Source: Brevundimonas subvibrioides
GTDB lineage: Bacteria > Pseudomonadota > Alphaproteobacteria > Caulobacterales > Caulobacteraceae
Length of the DNA stretch: 64,000 nucleotides
Reading direction: 5' to 3'
Assembly (NCBI RefSeq): GCF_002280785.1
Contig: NZ_NCEQ01000004.1
Location: 1-64,000, forward strand
Positions 45,258-54,274 of this stretch are shown here, in pieces (within the stretch, counting starts at the first letter, position 1; each line of letters opens with the position of its first letter). Position numbers and translations under genes: made by a program. The notes beneath the pieces were generated by a model. It did no database searches, was not told the origin of the DNA, and was given only the letters and a program-made list of their open reading frames with translations.

Positions 45258-46598
45258 CTAGTAGACGTCGCGACGGTAGCGGCCGGTCTCGACGAGGTCG
45301 CGCAGGGCGTCGGCGCCGAGGACGGTTTCGAGCGCCGTGTTCACCCCTCCGGCCATGCCTTCGAGGCTGCCGCAGACGTAGATCGCGGCGCCGCGTGCGA
45401 CCCAGTCGCGGACGGAATCGGCTTCAGCCTCGATCACCGCCTGGACATAGCGACCGTCGCCGGGATCGCGCGAGAAGGTGCGATCGAGACGGGTCAGGGT
45501 TCCTTCAGCCAGCCAGCCCCGCAGTTCGGCGTCATGGAAGCTGTCGTGAGCCGCCGTGCGCTCGCCGAACATCAGCCAGGCGCCGGCGGTCGCCTTCCGG
45601 GCAGCGCGAGCCTTCAAATGCGAGCGGAGGCCGGCGATGCCCGTGCCGTTGCCGATCAGGATCATCGGAGTCGCCGCGTCCGGGCCGTGGAAGGCGCGGT
45701 TGGCGCGGATGCGCATCCGCGCGATCCCGCCGATTCCCAGCGTCTCGGTCAGCCACCCGGAGGCGAGGCCGGGCGTTCCGTCGGGCCGGCGCATCAAACG
45801 GATCAGGAACTCGGCGCGGCCGTCTGCGGGCAGGGAGGCGACGGAATATTCGCGGTGGGCCAGGCCGCCCTCGGGCGAGGGGGCGCCGACCTCGGCGATG
45901 TCGCCGGCGACCCATTGCAGGGCGCCGTCGACGGGCTCGAACGCCAGATGCCAGGCGCCCTCGCCGGGGCTGCCGGGGTTCAGCAGGCGGCGCTCGACCA
46001 GCCGCCAGTCGGCATAGGCGGGCGCGGCCCAGTCGGGGGCGGCGACCGAGCCGGTCAGGCGGCTGAGTTCGCCCTGCCAGTGGCGGACGGCAGCGGCGTC
46101 GCCGTTGTCGACCTCGACCGCATCGAACAGGGATCGCGCGCCGGCCGACTTCAGCCAGCCGTCCAGCGCCCGACCGAAACCGCAGAACTCGACATAGGTC
46201 CGGTCGCCGAGAGCGAGGAGACCGTACTCCAGCCCTTCCAGGCGCGTTTGATCGGTCATGATCCGGCGGACGAAGCGGGAGGCGCTGTCGGGCGCGTCGC
46301 CCTCGCCGGTGGTCGAGGCGATGAACAGGATGCGGGCGGCGCCGATCAGGTCGGTCGGCTCGATGTCGGCGAAGAACTTCACCCGGGCCGGGCGACCGGC
46401 GTCAGCGAAGGCCTTGCGGGTCATCTCGGCCAGTTCGTCGCCGAAGCCGGTCTGACTGGCGACGGCGATCAGGGTCGAGCCCGGCTGCGCGGCCGCCGCA
46501 GGTCTGACGCGGAACCGCTGGATCGTCCAGCCGGTGAAGGCGAGCCAGGCGACGACGGTCAGGGCCGCCCAGATCCAGCGGATCGGGTCGTCGCTCAC
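45258..46598 (-). CDS. Membrane-anchored flavodoxin/FNR-type reductase (sulfite reductase alpha-like)
   Basis: The 446-residue protein has one N-terminal helix (about 8-26, WIWAALTVVAWLAFTGWTI), a flavodoxin domain (VASQTGFGDELAEMTRKAF, FIASTTGEGDAPDSA, LALGDRTYVEFCGFG), then FAD- and NADPH-binding domains (HREYSVASLP, ILIGNGTGIAGLRSHL, YVCGSLEGMAGGV). It would pass electrons from NADPH to FMN. Start GTG 46598 overlaps the ApbE stop as GTGA. In related clusters this reductase works with PepSY membrane proteins in ferric-siderophore or iron reduction; that role is inferred. Confidence 0.88.
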   Translation of the reverse strand: MSDDPIRWIWAALTVVAWLAFTGWTIQRFRVRPAAAAQPGSTLIAVASQTGFGDELAEMTRKAFADAGRPARVKFFADIEPTDLIGAARILFIASTTGEGDAPDSASRFVRRIMTDQTRLEGLEYGLLALGDRTYVEFCGFGRALDGWLKSAGARSLFDAVEVDNGDAAAVRHWQGELSRLTGSVAAPDWAAPAYADWRLVERRLLNPGSPGEGAWHLAFEPVDGALQWVAGDIAEVGAPSPEGGLAHREYSVASLPADGRAEFLIRLMRRPDGTPGLASGWLTETLGIGGIARMRIRANRAFHGPDAATPMILIGNGTGIAGLRSHLKARAARKATAGAWLMFGERTAAHDSFHDAELRGWLAEGTLTRLDRTFSRDPGDGRYVQAVIEAEADSVRDWVARGAAIYVCGSLEGMAGGVNTALETVLGADALRDLVETGRYRRDVY

Positions 46599-47581
46599 CC
46601 GGCTTCGTCCTCGTCCATCATGGCGACGAAGGCGGGGGTCAGGTATTCGACGACGCCGTCGGCGGTACGAACCACCATCTGGGCGGCGAGGCCGTAGGCC
46701 TCTGCCGTCGCCGGACCTGCCTCGGGGCCGAGAACCGTCAGGGCGGTGGCCCAGGCGTCGGCGATCATGGCGCTGGCGTGGAAGACGGTGACCGAGGTCA
46801 CGCCGTTGTCGATCGGCCGACCGGTGCGGCCGTCGATGGTGTGCGGATAGAGCCGGCCGTCGTGCTCGAAGGCGCGGCGCCAGTCGCCGGAGGTGGCGAC
46901 CGCGATATCCACCAGGGCGGCGACGGTGCGGGCGGAGGGGGCGCCCGGCGGCTCCTCCAGACCGATCCACCAGGGCTGGCCGTCCGGCTTCACGCCCTGG
47001 CCGCGCATCTCGCCGCCGATCTCGACGAGGTGGGAGGTCGCGCCGAGACGCGTCAGGGCTTCGGAGACCCGGTCCACCGCATGGCCCTTGGCGATGCCGG
47101 CGAAGTCCAGCCTCATGCCGCCGGGCTGCATGGCGCCGCGCGCATCCCGGTTCAGACGCAGCTTCTGCCAGCCGCTGACGGCCAGGGCCGCGGCGACCTC
47201 GTCGTCCGACGGAAGGACGGTCCCGACGCGCGCTCCGGACGGGCCGAAACCCCATAGATCAACGAGCGCGCCCAGCGTCGGATCGACCGCGCCATCCGTG
47301 TCGTCGGCCAGATTCATGGAGGCGTCGAGCACCGTCCAGAAGGTCTGGGACAGGGCCCAGATTCCGGCGGGCGCGGCGTTGAAGCGGGAGATCTCGCTGG
47401 TCCGGTCCCACGGGCTGAAGGCGGCAATGACCGCGTCCAGCTCGGTCCGGACGGCGACCATCAGCGCCGCGTCGTCGATCCCGGCCGGGGCGACGGCGCG
47501 GACCGACCAGGTCGTGCCCATGGTCTCGCCGCCCAGCCGCCGGACGTCCTCGCCTGGCGGCCTGGACGGCGGAGCGCCCAT
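46595..47581 (-). CDS. apbE: ApbE-type FAD:protein FMN transferase
   Basis: The 328-residue enzyme has ETMGTTWSVRA at the core start, GGMRLDFAGIAKGHAVD, VEIGGEMRGQG and PHTIDGRTGRPIDNGVTSVTV. These are the ApbE FAD- and metal-binding blocks. It attaches FMN covalently to Thr/Ser of exported proteins. No signal peptide is visible at ATG 47581, although ApbE enzymes normally act in the periplasm; an upstream alternative start was not found. Its expected substrate should be the PepSY or DUF2271 partner of the operon. Confidence 0.92.
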   Translation of the reverse strand: MGAPPSRPPGEDVRRLGGETMGTTWSVRAVAPAGIDDAALMVAVRTELDAVIAAFSPWDRTSEISRFNAAPAGIWALSQTFWTVLDASMNLADDTDGAVDPTLGALVDLWGFGPSGARVGTVLPSDDEVAAALAVSGWQKLRLNRDARGAMQPGGMRLDFAGIAKGHAVDRVSEALTRLGATSHLVEIGGEMRGQGVKPDGQPWWIGLEEPPGAPSARTVAALVDIAVATSGDWRRAFEHDGRLYPHTIDGRTGRPIDNGVTSVTVFHASAMIADAWATALTVLGPEAGPATAEAYGLAAQMVVRTADGVVEYLTPAFVAMMDEDEAG

Positions 47582-47667
47582 GGGCGGGATCAGGACGCGG
47601 GTCGCCGACCGGTCGTCCGCCTCGCGGAGATCGAGCGGCGGCGGGGTTCCGCGCGATCCGCGAAGGG

Positions 47668-48510
47668 TCAGGGGAGGACCTGCAGGACAGCAGTGTACTG
47701 GGCCGAGGCGACCGGAGGGCCGTTGCGGCCGCCGCCGGCCGGGGCCGCCGGGTCCCGCCACGAGGTGTTGACCCAGTACAGGCCGGCCTCGGGCCAGGCG
47801 ATCGAGACCCTGCCCTCGGCGTCGGTCCTGGCGGTGATCTCTTCCGGGTTGTCGCGGTACTGCAGGCCGCCGCGCGCCACGACGACGTCGGCGTCGGCGT
47901 AGGGCAGGCCGTCCTTCAGGAACTGGAACACGCCCGCCTCGCCGGCGACCAGGTCGTTCGGGTGGGTCACCGGGACCATCTCGATGCCGACGCCGCTCGG
48001 GGTGAAGACGGTGGTGGTCGGCCCGCCCAGGGTGACGAAGGTCTCCAGCCGGCTGGCGCTGAAGGCCGAGGCGACGTCGGTGGCGCCGGCCGGGATGTTG
48101 GCCGCCATCTCTGCGGCCGGACCCCGCCAGCGGCCCTGTTCGCCGTTCAGCGTCCAGGTCGCGGTCATGCCGGCCGAGGCGTTGGCGATCTTCCAGGTCC
48201 CGGGCTTGTTGACCTCGACGTCGAAGGTGGTGCGGTAGGCGCCCTGCATCAGGTTGGCGGCCGCGCCGGCCGAGCCGTCGGGCGCGGTGATCGACAGGGA
48301 CTGGGGCGACAGGCGCAGCGGGGCGTGGTCGGCGATGAAGACGCCGTTCGAGGCTCCGGCGTCGAACGAGACCCAGAAGGACTCCCCCGACAGGACGGTG
48401 TGCGAGGGCATCAGCCAGCCCCGGTGCGCGCTGGCCGACATCGGCGCGGCGACGGCGGCCAGGACGGCCAGGGCGGCCCAAGCTTTGGTGGGAAGGATGA
48501 AGGTCTTCAT
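47668..48510 (-). CDS. DUF4198-family periplasmic protein
   Basis: The 280-residue protein has a signal peptide (1-28, SASAH). The mature N-terminus begins HRGWLMPSHTVLSGESFWVSFDAGASNGVF, the DUF4198 signature, with His29 likely at the mature N-terminus. Two beta-sandwich-like halves follow. Families of this kind occur in metal-uptake loci (NikM-like). It lies between DUF2271 and apbE in a Fur-box-preceded operon, so periplasmic metal binding is plausible. Function is otherwise unknown. Confidence 0.82.
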   Translation of the reverse strand: MKTFILPTKAWAALAVLAAVAAPMSASAHRGWLMPSHTVLSGESFWVSFDAGASNGVFIADHAPLRLSPQSLSITAPDGSAGAAANLMQGAYRTTFDVEVNKPGTWKIANASAGMTATWTLNGEQGRWRGPAAEMAANIPAGATDVASAFSASRLETFVTLGGPTTTVFTPSGVGIEMVPVTHPNDLVAGEAGVFQFLKDGLPYADADVVVARGGLQYRDNPEEITARTDAEGRVSIAWPEAGLYWVNTSWRDPAAPAGGGRNGPPVASAQYTAVLQVLP

Positions 48511-48522
48511 GGCGATTGATCC

Positions 48523-49059
48523 CTAGCGGGTGACGGTGACGCGCACGGCGCCCAGTTCGGAGGTTCCGGCGGCGGAGGCGGTGTTGGCGGCGCCGCCCCA
48601 GGTGAAGGGCAGGCGGACGATCTCGCGGCCGCCCTGTTCGCGGGCCGCCTCGACGACGATGTTGTACGAACCGGCCGGCAGACTGGCGAGGCGGGCGCCG
48701 GAGACGGTGACCGTCTGGCGGCCCGGCGCGCGGGTCGGGCCGGTGATTCCGTCGATCGGCAGGGCCATGGCCCGGCCGCCCTTGCGCCACCAGGTGCGGA
48801 TGTCCTTCAGATATTGTTCGCCGTCGCCTTCGCCGCGCGCCGTGGCGCCGGCCTCGTACCACAGGGCGATGGTGCGCACGGCCGTCTGGGCCGGGTCCTG
48901 CTGCTCGATCCAGACCGCGACATAGGGCCGGTGATAGGCGGCGGTGGCGACGGTCGGCACCTCCAGCGTCACGGTCAGGTCGGCGGCCAGGGCCGGGGCG
49001 GCGATCGCGCTCGCGGCGGCGGCGAGCATCAGGGACAGGGGACGGATACGCGACGACAT
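48523..49059 (-). CDS. DUF2271-family exported protein
   Basis: The 178-residue protein has a signal peptide (1-25, PALAA). A beta-rich domain follows with HRPYVAVWIEQQDPA, TIALWYE and TWWRKGGRAMALPIDGITGPTRAPG, characteristic of DUF2271. GRQTVTVSGARLASLPAG contains S-G-A-x-L-x-S, reminiscent of the flavinylation site SGAT-L-x-S of NqrC but with Arg at the modified position. It should be periplasmic and cooperate with PepSY, DUF4198 and ApbE. No catalytic function can be assigned from sequence. Confidence 0.85.
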   Translation of the reverse strand: MSSRIRPLSLMLAAAASAIAAPALAADLTVTLEVPTVATAAYHRPYVAVWIEQQDPAQTAVRTIALWYEAGATARGEGDGEQYLKDIRTWWRKGGRAMALPIDGITGPTRAPGRQTVTVSGARLASLPAGSYNIVVEAAREQGGREIVRLPFTWGGAANTASAAGTSELGAVRVTVTR

Positions 49060-49072
49060 GGAGAGGGACTCG

Positions 49073-49738
49073 TCAGTGGATGAAGATGAGGGCGATGATG
49101 ACCGGGATGGCGATGCCCAGCCCGACCAGGGGCCAGGTCGAGGCGCGCGTCCGGGCGTGCAGCCAGAGCAGGGTCAGACCGGTGACGGTGAAGACGATGC
49201 AGGCGACCGCGAAGACATCGATGAACCAGTACCAGACGGGGCCGGTGTCCCGACCCTTGTGCAGGTCGTTGATGTAGGCGACCCCGCCGCGCGTCGTGGT
49301 CTCGCGCAGGGCCTCGCCCGTAGCCCGGTCGATGGTGATCCAGCCGTCGGAGCCGGGGCCCTTCAGCGCGACATAGATTTCGTCCGGCGCGGTCTCGGTC
49401 GCCTTGCCGGCGATGGAGACGTCCAGCTCCGAGGAGACCCAGCGGGCGATCGCGTCGGGGACCGGATCGGTGGTCTCGGTCGGGAAGTCCGACAGCCGCT
49501 CCAGCAGCGGCGCGGGCAGGGTGGCGGTGGCCTCGACCGTCACGGGTTCGGCCGGGATCTGGGCGGCGTGGTTCAGGGTGATGCCGGTGATGGCGAACAG
49601 CAGCATCCCGGCCAGCGACAGCCCCGCCGAGATCCAGTGCCAGCGGTGCAGTTCCTTCAGCCAGAAGGCGCGCGCGCCGTTCATCGACCGCGCACGGGCG
49701 GCGGCCTTGGCGACTGGTTTTGCGGCGGCGTCGGTCAC
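49073..49738 (-). CDS. PepSY-associated membrane protein (probable iron reductase component)
   Basis: The 221-residue protein has a basic start, a first helix with LHRWHWISAGLSLAGMLLFAITGITLNH, a periplasmic PepSY-like part (DEIYVALKGPGSDGWITIDRATG, DLHKGRDTG) and two C-terminal helices. Conserved histidines in HRWHW, LNH and DLHKG suit haem or metal binding. Relatives serve in ferric-siderophore reduction (FoxB-like). GTG 49738 is preferred as start; an in-frame ATG at 49774 would place the Fur-like box inside the coding region. It heads the five-gene operon to 45258. Confidence 0.85.
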   Translation of the reverse strand: MTDAAAKPVAKAAARARSMNGARAFWLKELHRWHWISAGLSLAGMLLFAITGITLNHAAQIPAEPVTVEATATLPAPLLERLSDFPTETTDPVPDAIARWVSSELDVSIAGKATETAPDEIYVALKGPGSDGWITIDRATGEALRETTTRGGVAYINDLHKGRDTGPVWYWFIDVFAVACIVFTVTGLTLLWLHARTRASTWPLVGLGIAIPVIIALIFIH

Positions 49739-49758
49739 ACACGGCCTGTGCCATACGT

Positions 49759-49773
49759 TGAGAATGATTTGCA
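49759..49773. promoter_or_regulatory. Fur-like box
   Basis: TGAGAATGATTTGCA fits the 7-1-7 Fur consensus TGATAATnATTATCA at 11 of 14 arm positions. It lies 21 bp upstream of the PepSY gene start and 94 bp before GH92. Iron-dependent repression of the PepSY-to-flavoprotein operon is expected. Confidence 0.7.
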
Positions 49774-49866
49774 AGTGCCTCTATCCGCGTTCGTTGTCAC
49801 GGCGCCTTGGGCGACAGGGGGAATCCCGGCTGATAGGGTCGGGAAACGGTGGCGGGGCGTATCCTG

Positions 49867-52188
49867 ATGCGGCGTATCGGTCTGGCGGCGGCGATGGCGG
49901 TGTGTCTGGCGGGGCCCGGATGGGCGCAGCCGTCCGATCCGGTCGAGGCCGTCGACGTCTTCATCGGCACGGCGGGCAAGGGCCACACCTTCCCCGGCCC
50001 GGTCGCGCCGTTCGGCATGGTGCAGCTGAGCCCCGACACCGACTACCGCGCCTTCCGCCAGTCCTATGACTGGGCCTCGGGCTATCGCCACGACGACCCG
50101 ACCATCATGGGCTTCTCCCACACCCATTTCTCCGGCACCGGCCACTCCGACCTGGGCGACGTCCTGATCACGCCGCAGACGGGCGACGCGGTGAAATGGG
50201 ATGTGGGCGACGTCGCCGCGCCCGGCTCGGGCTACCGCTCGCGCTACGACAAGGCCTCGGAGACCGCCGAGCCCGGCTACTATTCGGTCCATCTCACAGA
50301 CACCCAGGTCCGCGCCGAGCTGACCGCCGGCGTCCGCACCGGCCTGCACCGCTACACCTTCGAGGACGGCGCGCGGGCAAGGCTGCTGCTGGATCTGAGG
50401 CACTCGATCTACGACTATCCGGGCAAGGTCCTGTGGTCGCGCATCCGGGTGCATCCGGACGGGACGGTGACGGGCTTCCGCGAGCTGCGCGGCTGGGCCC
50501 CCGGCCGTCAGCTCTATTTCGCCATGCGCTTTTCCGCGCCGATCGTCGGCCACGAGATCCAGAACCGAGAGACCGACGTCCCCTACAACGGCTTCCGCCA
50601 GCCGGGCCGGGCGCTGGATGACCGGCAACAGGTCCAGGGCCGGGCGCTCGAGGCGGCGTTCGACTTCGGCCAGATCGACGGGCCCTTGCTGGTCAAGGTC
50701 GCCATCTCCTCGGTGGACGAGGCCGGGGCCATCGCCAATCTGGACTCCGAAGGCGAGGGTTTCGACTTCGACGCCCGGCGCGCGGCGACGCGGGCGGCCT
50801 GGAACGAGGCCCTGGGCGCCGTCGACATCGAGGCGGAGCCGGAACTGCGGACCACCCTCTATACGGCGCTGTACCACGCCCTGATCGCGCCCTCGGTCCA
50901 CTCCGACGTGGACGGTCGCTGGCGCGGCCCGGACAATGCGGTGCACAGGTCCGAATTCACCGTCCACTCGACCTTCAGCCTGTGGGACACCTTCCGGGCC
51001 GAGCATCCGCTGCTGACCCTGCTGGCCCCGGCCCAGCGCAACGCCGACATCGTCAACTCGCTGATCGCCGCACAGCAGGTCAGCCCCTACGGCATCCTGC
51101 CGGTCTGGTCGTTCCACGGTCAGGAGACCTGGACCATGATCGGCTATCATGCCGTGCCGGTGATCGCGGACGCGTACCTGAAAGGCATTCCCGGCATCGA
51201 CGGGAAGGCGGCGCTGGACGCCATGGTCGCCTCGGCCACCTACCGTCCCTACGGGGGCTTGGGCGACTATATGGACCTGGGCTATGTCCCCATCGACTGG
51301 GAGCCCGAGGCGGCGTCCAAGACGGTCGAATACGCCTATGACGACTGGACCATCGCCCGCATGGCCGAGCGTCTGGGCCGCGCGGACCTCGCCACCGAGT
51401 TCGATCGCCGCGCCGGCTTCTGGCGGAACACCTGGGATCAGGAGACCCGCTTCGTCCGCGCCCGTCTGGCTGACGGTTCGTTCCGCGAACCGTTCGATCC
51501 CGTCGCGATCAACTACGGCTCCGACTACACCGAGGGCAACGCCTGGCAGTATTCGTGGTTCGTGCCTCAGGACATGCAGGCCCTGGTCGGCGTCATGGGG
51601 GGTGACGCGGCGACCGTCGCCAGGCTCGACGCCATGTTCGACTACGACAACGCCGGCCTCGACTACTCCCACGCCGAGGACATCGCCGGCCTGATCGGCC
51701 AGTACATCCACGGCAACGAGCCCAGCCACCACTCGGCCTATGCCTATGTCTATGCGGGCCAGCCCTGGCGGACGCAGGAGCGGCTGAAGCAGATCGTCGA
51801 GAGCCAGTACCACTCCCGCCCCGACGGACTGTTCGGCAACGACGACGTGGGCCAGATGTCGGCCTGGCTGATGTTCACGGCCATGGGCTTCTATCCGGTG
51901 ACGCCGGGCTCCGGTCAGTACGTCATCGGCCGCCCGTTCACGGACCGCACCACGCTGAACCTGCCCAATGGTCGGAGGTTCGTGATCTCGACGGCCGGTC
52001 TGTCGGACGGCAACCGCTATATCCAGTCGGTCACGCTGAACGGCCGCCCGCTCGACCGCACCTGGATCGGGCATGACGAGATCACCGCCGGCGGCGAACT
52101 GCATTTCGTCATGGGCGCGCAACCGAACCGGACCTGGGGCGCTGGCGCGGAGGCGCGACCCTATTCGATGAGCACTGCCGCCCAATGA
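49867..52188 (+). CDS. GH92-family alpha-mannosidase
   Basis: The 773-residue enzyme has a signal peptide (1-20, PGWAQ). GH92 signatures run through it: DVFIGTAGKGHTFPGPVAPFGMVQLSPD, FSHTHFSGTGHSDLGDV, FSLWDTFRAEHPLLTLL, GHDEITAGGELHF and GNEPSHHSAYAY with catalytic acidic residues and Ca2+ ligands. GH92 enzymes are exo-acting Ca2+-dependent alpha-mannosidases, mostly alpha-1,2. ATG 49867 was chosen because it begins the signal peptide; GTG 49849 is an in-frame alternative. With the GH47 enzyme at 54275 it suggests degradation of alpha-mannan or N-glycans. Confidence 0.93.
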   Translation: MRRIGLAAAMAVCLAGPGWAQPSDPVEAVDVFIGTAGKGHTFPGPVAPFGMVQLSPDTDYRAFRQSYDWASGYRHDDPTIMGFSHTHFSGTGHSDLGDVLITPQTGDAVKWDVGDVAAPGSGYRSRYDKASETAEPGYYSVHLTDTQVRAELTAGVRTGLHRYTFEDGARARLLLDLRHSIYDYPGKVLWSRIRVHPDGTVTGFRELRGWAPGRQLYFAMRFSAPIVGHEIQNRETDVPYNGFRQPGRALDDRQQVQGRALEAAFDFGQIDGPLLVKVAISSVDEAGAIANLDSEGEGFDFDARRAATRAAWNEALGAVDIEAEPELRTTLYTALYHALIAPSVHSDVDGRWRGPDNAVHRSEFTVHSTFSLWDTFRAEHPLLTLLAPAQRNADIVNSLIAAQQVSPYGILPVWSFHGQETWTMIGYHAVPVIADAYLKGIPGIDGKAALDAMVASATYRPYGGLGDYMDLGYVPIDWEPEAASKTVEYAYDDWTIARMAERLGRADLATEFDRRAGFWRNTWDQETRFVRARLADGSFREPFDPVAINYGSDYTEGNAWQYSWFVPQDMQALVGVMGGDAATVARLDAMFDYDNAGLDYSHAEDIAGLIGQYIHGNEPSHHSAYAYVYAGQPWRTQERLKQIVESQYHSRPDGLFGNDDVGQMSAWLMFTAMGFYPVTPGSGQYVIGRPFTDRTTLNLPNGRRFVISTAGLSDGNRYIQSVTLNGRPLDRTWIGHDEITAGGELHFVMGAQPNRTWGAGAEARPYSMSTAAQ

Positions 52189-52224
52189 CGCGTCCGCCCC
52201 GGGGATGAAAGCGTAGCTGTCGCC

Positions 52225-53949
52225 ATGCTCCTGTTCCTGATCGCCTACCTCGCCGGCGCCCTGACAATCATCAGCCCGTGCATCCTGCCGGTCCTGCCGT
52301 TCGTGTTCGCGCGCGCGGAACAGCCCTTCATCCGCAGCAGCCTGCCGCTGCTGGTCGGGATGGCGCTGACCTTCGCGGGGGTCGCGACCCTGGCGGCGGT
52401 CGGTGGCGGATGGGCGGTGCAGGCCAACGAGGTCGGCCGCTGGATCGCCCTGGCGGTCATGGCGCTGCTCGGCCTGACGCTGGTCTTCCCGTTATTGGCG
52501 GACCGCCTGACCCGGCCGCTGGTGGCCCTGGGGTCGAAACTGACGGAGCGGGCCAGCCTGGCGCAGGCGGCGGGCCGGTCCCCGATCGGACCGTCCTTCC
52601 TGCTGGGGGTGGCGACGGGCCTGTTGTGGGCGCCGTGCGCCGGACCGATCCTGGGCCTGATCCTGACCGGCGCGGCGCTTCAGGGCGCCTCCGTCAACAC
52701 CACTCTTCTGCTGGCCGCCTATGCGGCGGGTGCGGCGACGTCGCTGGCCCTGGCCCTGCTGGTCGGCGGCAAGGTGTTCCAGACGATGAAGAAGTCTCTG
52801 GGCGTCGGCGAATGGGTGCGAAAGGGTCTGGGCGTCCTCGTGCTGATCGGTGTCGCCGCCATCGCCCTGGGTCTCGACACGGGCCTGCTGACCCGTCTGT
52901 CGGCGGGCGGCGTCAACAGCGTCGAACAGGGCCTGCTGTCGCGTGCGGGCGTCGGATCGCCGGCCGCCTCGAACCGCGAGGTCGACATCGCCGCCCTGCC
53001 GGACTTCGGCCCGGCCCCCGGCTTCGATGGGGGCGGGGAATGGATCAACTCGGGCCCCCTCGACATCGACAACCTGCGCGGCAAGGTCGTGGTCGTCGAT
53101 TTCTGGACCTACTCCTGCATCAACTGCGTGCGGACCTTCCCCTATGTCAGGGGCTGGGCCGACAAATATCGCGACGCCGGTCTGGTCGTCGTCGGGGTGC
53201 ATACGCCGGAGTTCGCCTTCGAGAAGAATTCCGACAATGTCCGCGACGCGGTGCGCCGTTTCGGCCTGCCGTACCCGGTGGTTCTGGACAACGACTTCGC
53301 CATCTGGCGCGCCTACGCGAACCGCTACTGGCCGGCCCACTATTTCATCGACGCCCGCGGGCGGATCCGCCACGTCCACTTCGGCGAGGGTGAATACGAG
53401 CAGTCCGAACAGGTCATTCGCCAGCTCTTGCGCGAGGCCGGCCGCGATCCCGGCCCCGACATGGCCGCAACCACCAGCACGGGGGCCGAGATGGCCGGGG
53501 GCGGAGAGGTCGGTTCGCCGGAAACCTATGTCGGCTACAGCCGCACACGCGGGCTCGCCTCGCCCGAGACGCCGGTCAGGGATGCCGTGCAGACCTGGTC
53601 GATCCCGGCCCTGAGCCTGAACCAGTGGGGGTTGTCCGGCGCCTGGACGATCCGCGCTGAACACGCCGAGGCCTCCTCCGGCGGCAAGCTCGCCTTCCGC
53701 TTCAAGGCCCGCGACCTGCATCTGGTTATGGGCTCGGCGGAAGGACGTCCCGTCCGCTTCCGTGTCACTGTCGACGGTCGCGCGCCGGGCGCTGACGCCG
53801 GCGTCGATGTTGATGCGTCCGGCGCGGGCCGCATCGACGGGCAGCGCCTCTATCAGCTGCTGCGCCAGTCCGACGGCGCGGGCGAGCATCTGTTCGAGAT
53901 CGAGTTCCTCGACCCGGGCGCCCAGGTCTTCGCCTTCACCTTCGGCTGA
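52225..53949 (+). CDS. DipZ-like CcdA/thioredoxin fusion protein
   Basis: The 574-residue protein has a CcdA/DsbD-type membrane domain (about 1-235) with Cys in ISPCILP and APCAGP, then a periplasmic TlpA-like thioredoxin domain with CINC (about residue 300). A C-terminal beta-sandwich resembles a carbohydrate-binding fold (about 435-574, TWSIPALSLNQWGLSGAWTI, VMGSAEGRPVRFRVTVDGRAPG). This is the DipZ architecture: electrons pass through CcdA to the extracytoplasmic thioredoxin. It lies 36 bp after GH92 and may keep secreted enzymes reduced, but that link is only positional. Confidence 0.9.
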   Translation: MLLFLIAYLAGALTIISPCILPVLPFVFARAEQPFIRSSLPLLVGMALTFAGVATLAAVGGGWAVQANEVGRWIALAVMALLGLTLVFPLLADRLTRPLVALGSKLTERASLAQAAGRSPIGPSFLLGVATGLLWAPCAGPILGLILTGAALQGASVNTTLLLAAYAAGAATSLALALLVGGKVFQTMKKSLGVGEWVRKGLGVLVLIGVAAIALGLDTGLLTRLSAGGVNSVEQGLLSRAGVGSPAASNREVDIAALPDFGPAPGFDGGGEWINSGPLDIDNLRGKVVVVDFWTYSCINCVRTFPYVRGWADKYRDAGLVVVGVHTPEFAFEKNSDNVRDAVRRFGLPYPVVLDNDFAIWRAYANRYWPAHYFIDARGRIRHVHFGEGEYEQSEQVIRQLLREAGRDPGPDMAATTSTGAEMAGGGEVGSPETYVGYSRTRGLASPETPVRDAVQTWSIPALSLNQWGLSGAWTIRAEHAEASSGGKLAFRFKARDLHLVMGSAEGRPVRFRVTVDGRAPGADAGVDVDASGAGRIDGQRLYQLLRQSDGAGEHLFEIEFLDPGAQVFAFTFG

Positions 53950-53958
53950 CCCATCCTA

Positions 53959-54082
53959 TCCGTGCATCCCGGCGAAGGCCGGGATCCAGATCACAGACCG
54001 TGTCGGTTGGGATCATCGCCGGGCTTTTCATCGTTCGCCTGAGTTCGCCATCTGGACCCCGGCCTTCGCCGGGGTGCACGGA
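53959..54082. repeat. Dispersed inverted-repeat element after the DipZ gene
   Basis: Left arm TCCGTGCATCCCGGCGAAGG and onward to 53990, right arm its near-complement 54048-54082. Each arm itself contains a CCCGGCGAAGGCCGGG hairpin. This is the common intergenic mosaic repeat of Caulobacteraceae and related genomes. The rest of the 53950-54274 gap holds an AT-rich patch (54104-54120) and the 9-bp tandem repeat at 54236. Confidence 0.75.
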
Positions 54083-54235
54083 GTAGAGGGGATTCAACGT
54101 CGAACATTTTTTTCTATTCGACGCCGAAATCCTGATCTGGTCAGCCCCGACGGGCCCCCGGCCCCTGTGAACGCGCCCTGGTTCGCGGCGGGTGTAGAGT
54201 TCATGGTCACGGTTCGCGGAGAGGGCGAACAGAGG

Positions 54236-54262
54236 ATTTCGTCCGTTTCGTCCGTTTCGTCA
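54236..54262. repeat. Three tandem 9-bp repeats beside the GH47 stop
   Basis: TTTCGTCCG TTTCGTCCG TTTCGTCAG, then further TTTTCGTCAGGACGAACGGA up to the GH47 stop codon. The unit repeats the last codons of the gene, suggesting local slippage. Confidence 0.6.
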
Positions 54263-54274
54263 GGGTGTTTTTCG

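Noticed and set aside
45258..47255. Longer N-terminus for the flavodoxin reductase
   Set aside because: The extension is antisense-like and overlaps ApbE; GTG 46598 gives a normal membrane anchor and a GTGA junction.
46595..48862. 755-codon minus-strand frame including ApbE
   Set aside because: Only the part from 47581 down resembles ApbE; the rest is out of frame with DUF4198 and Arg/Pro-rich.
49735..52185. 816-codon minus-strand frame opposite GH92
   Set aside because: Antisense to a gene with full GH92 motifs; no recognisable sequence.
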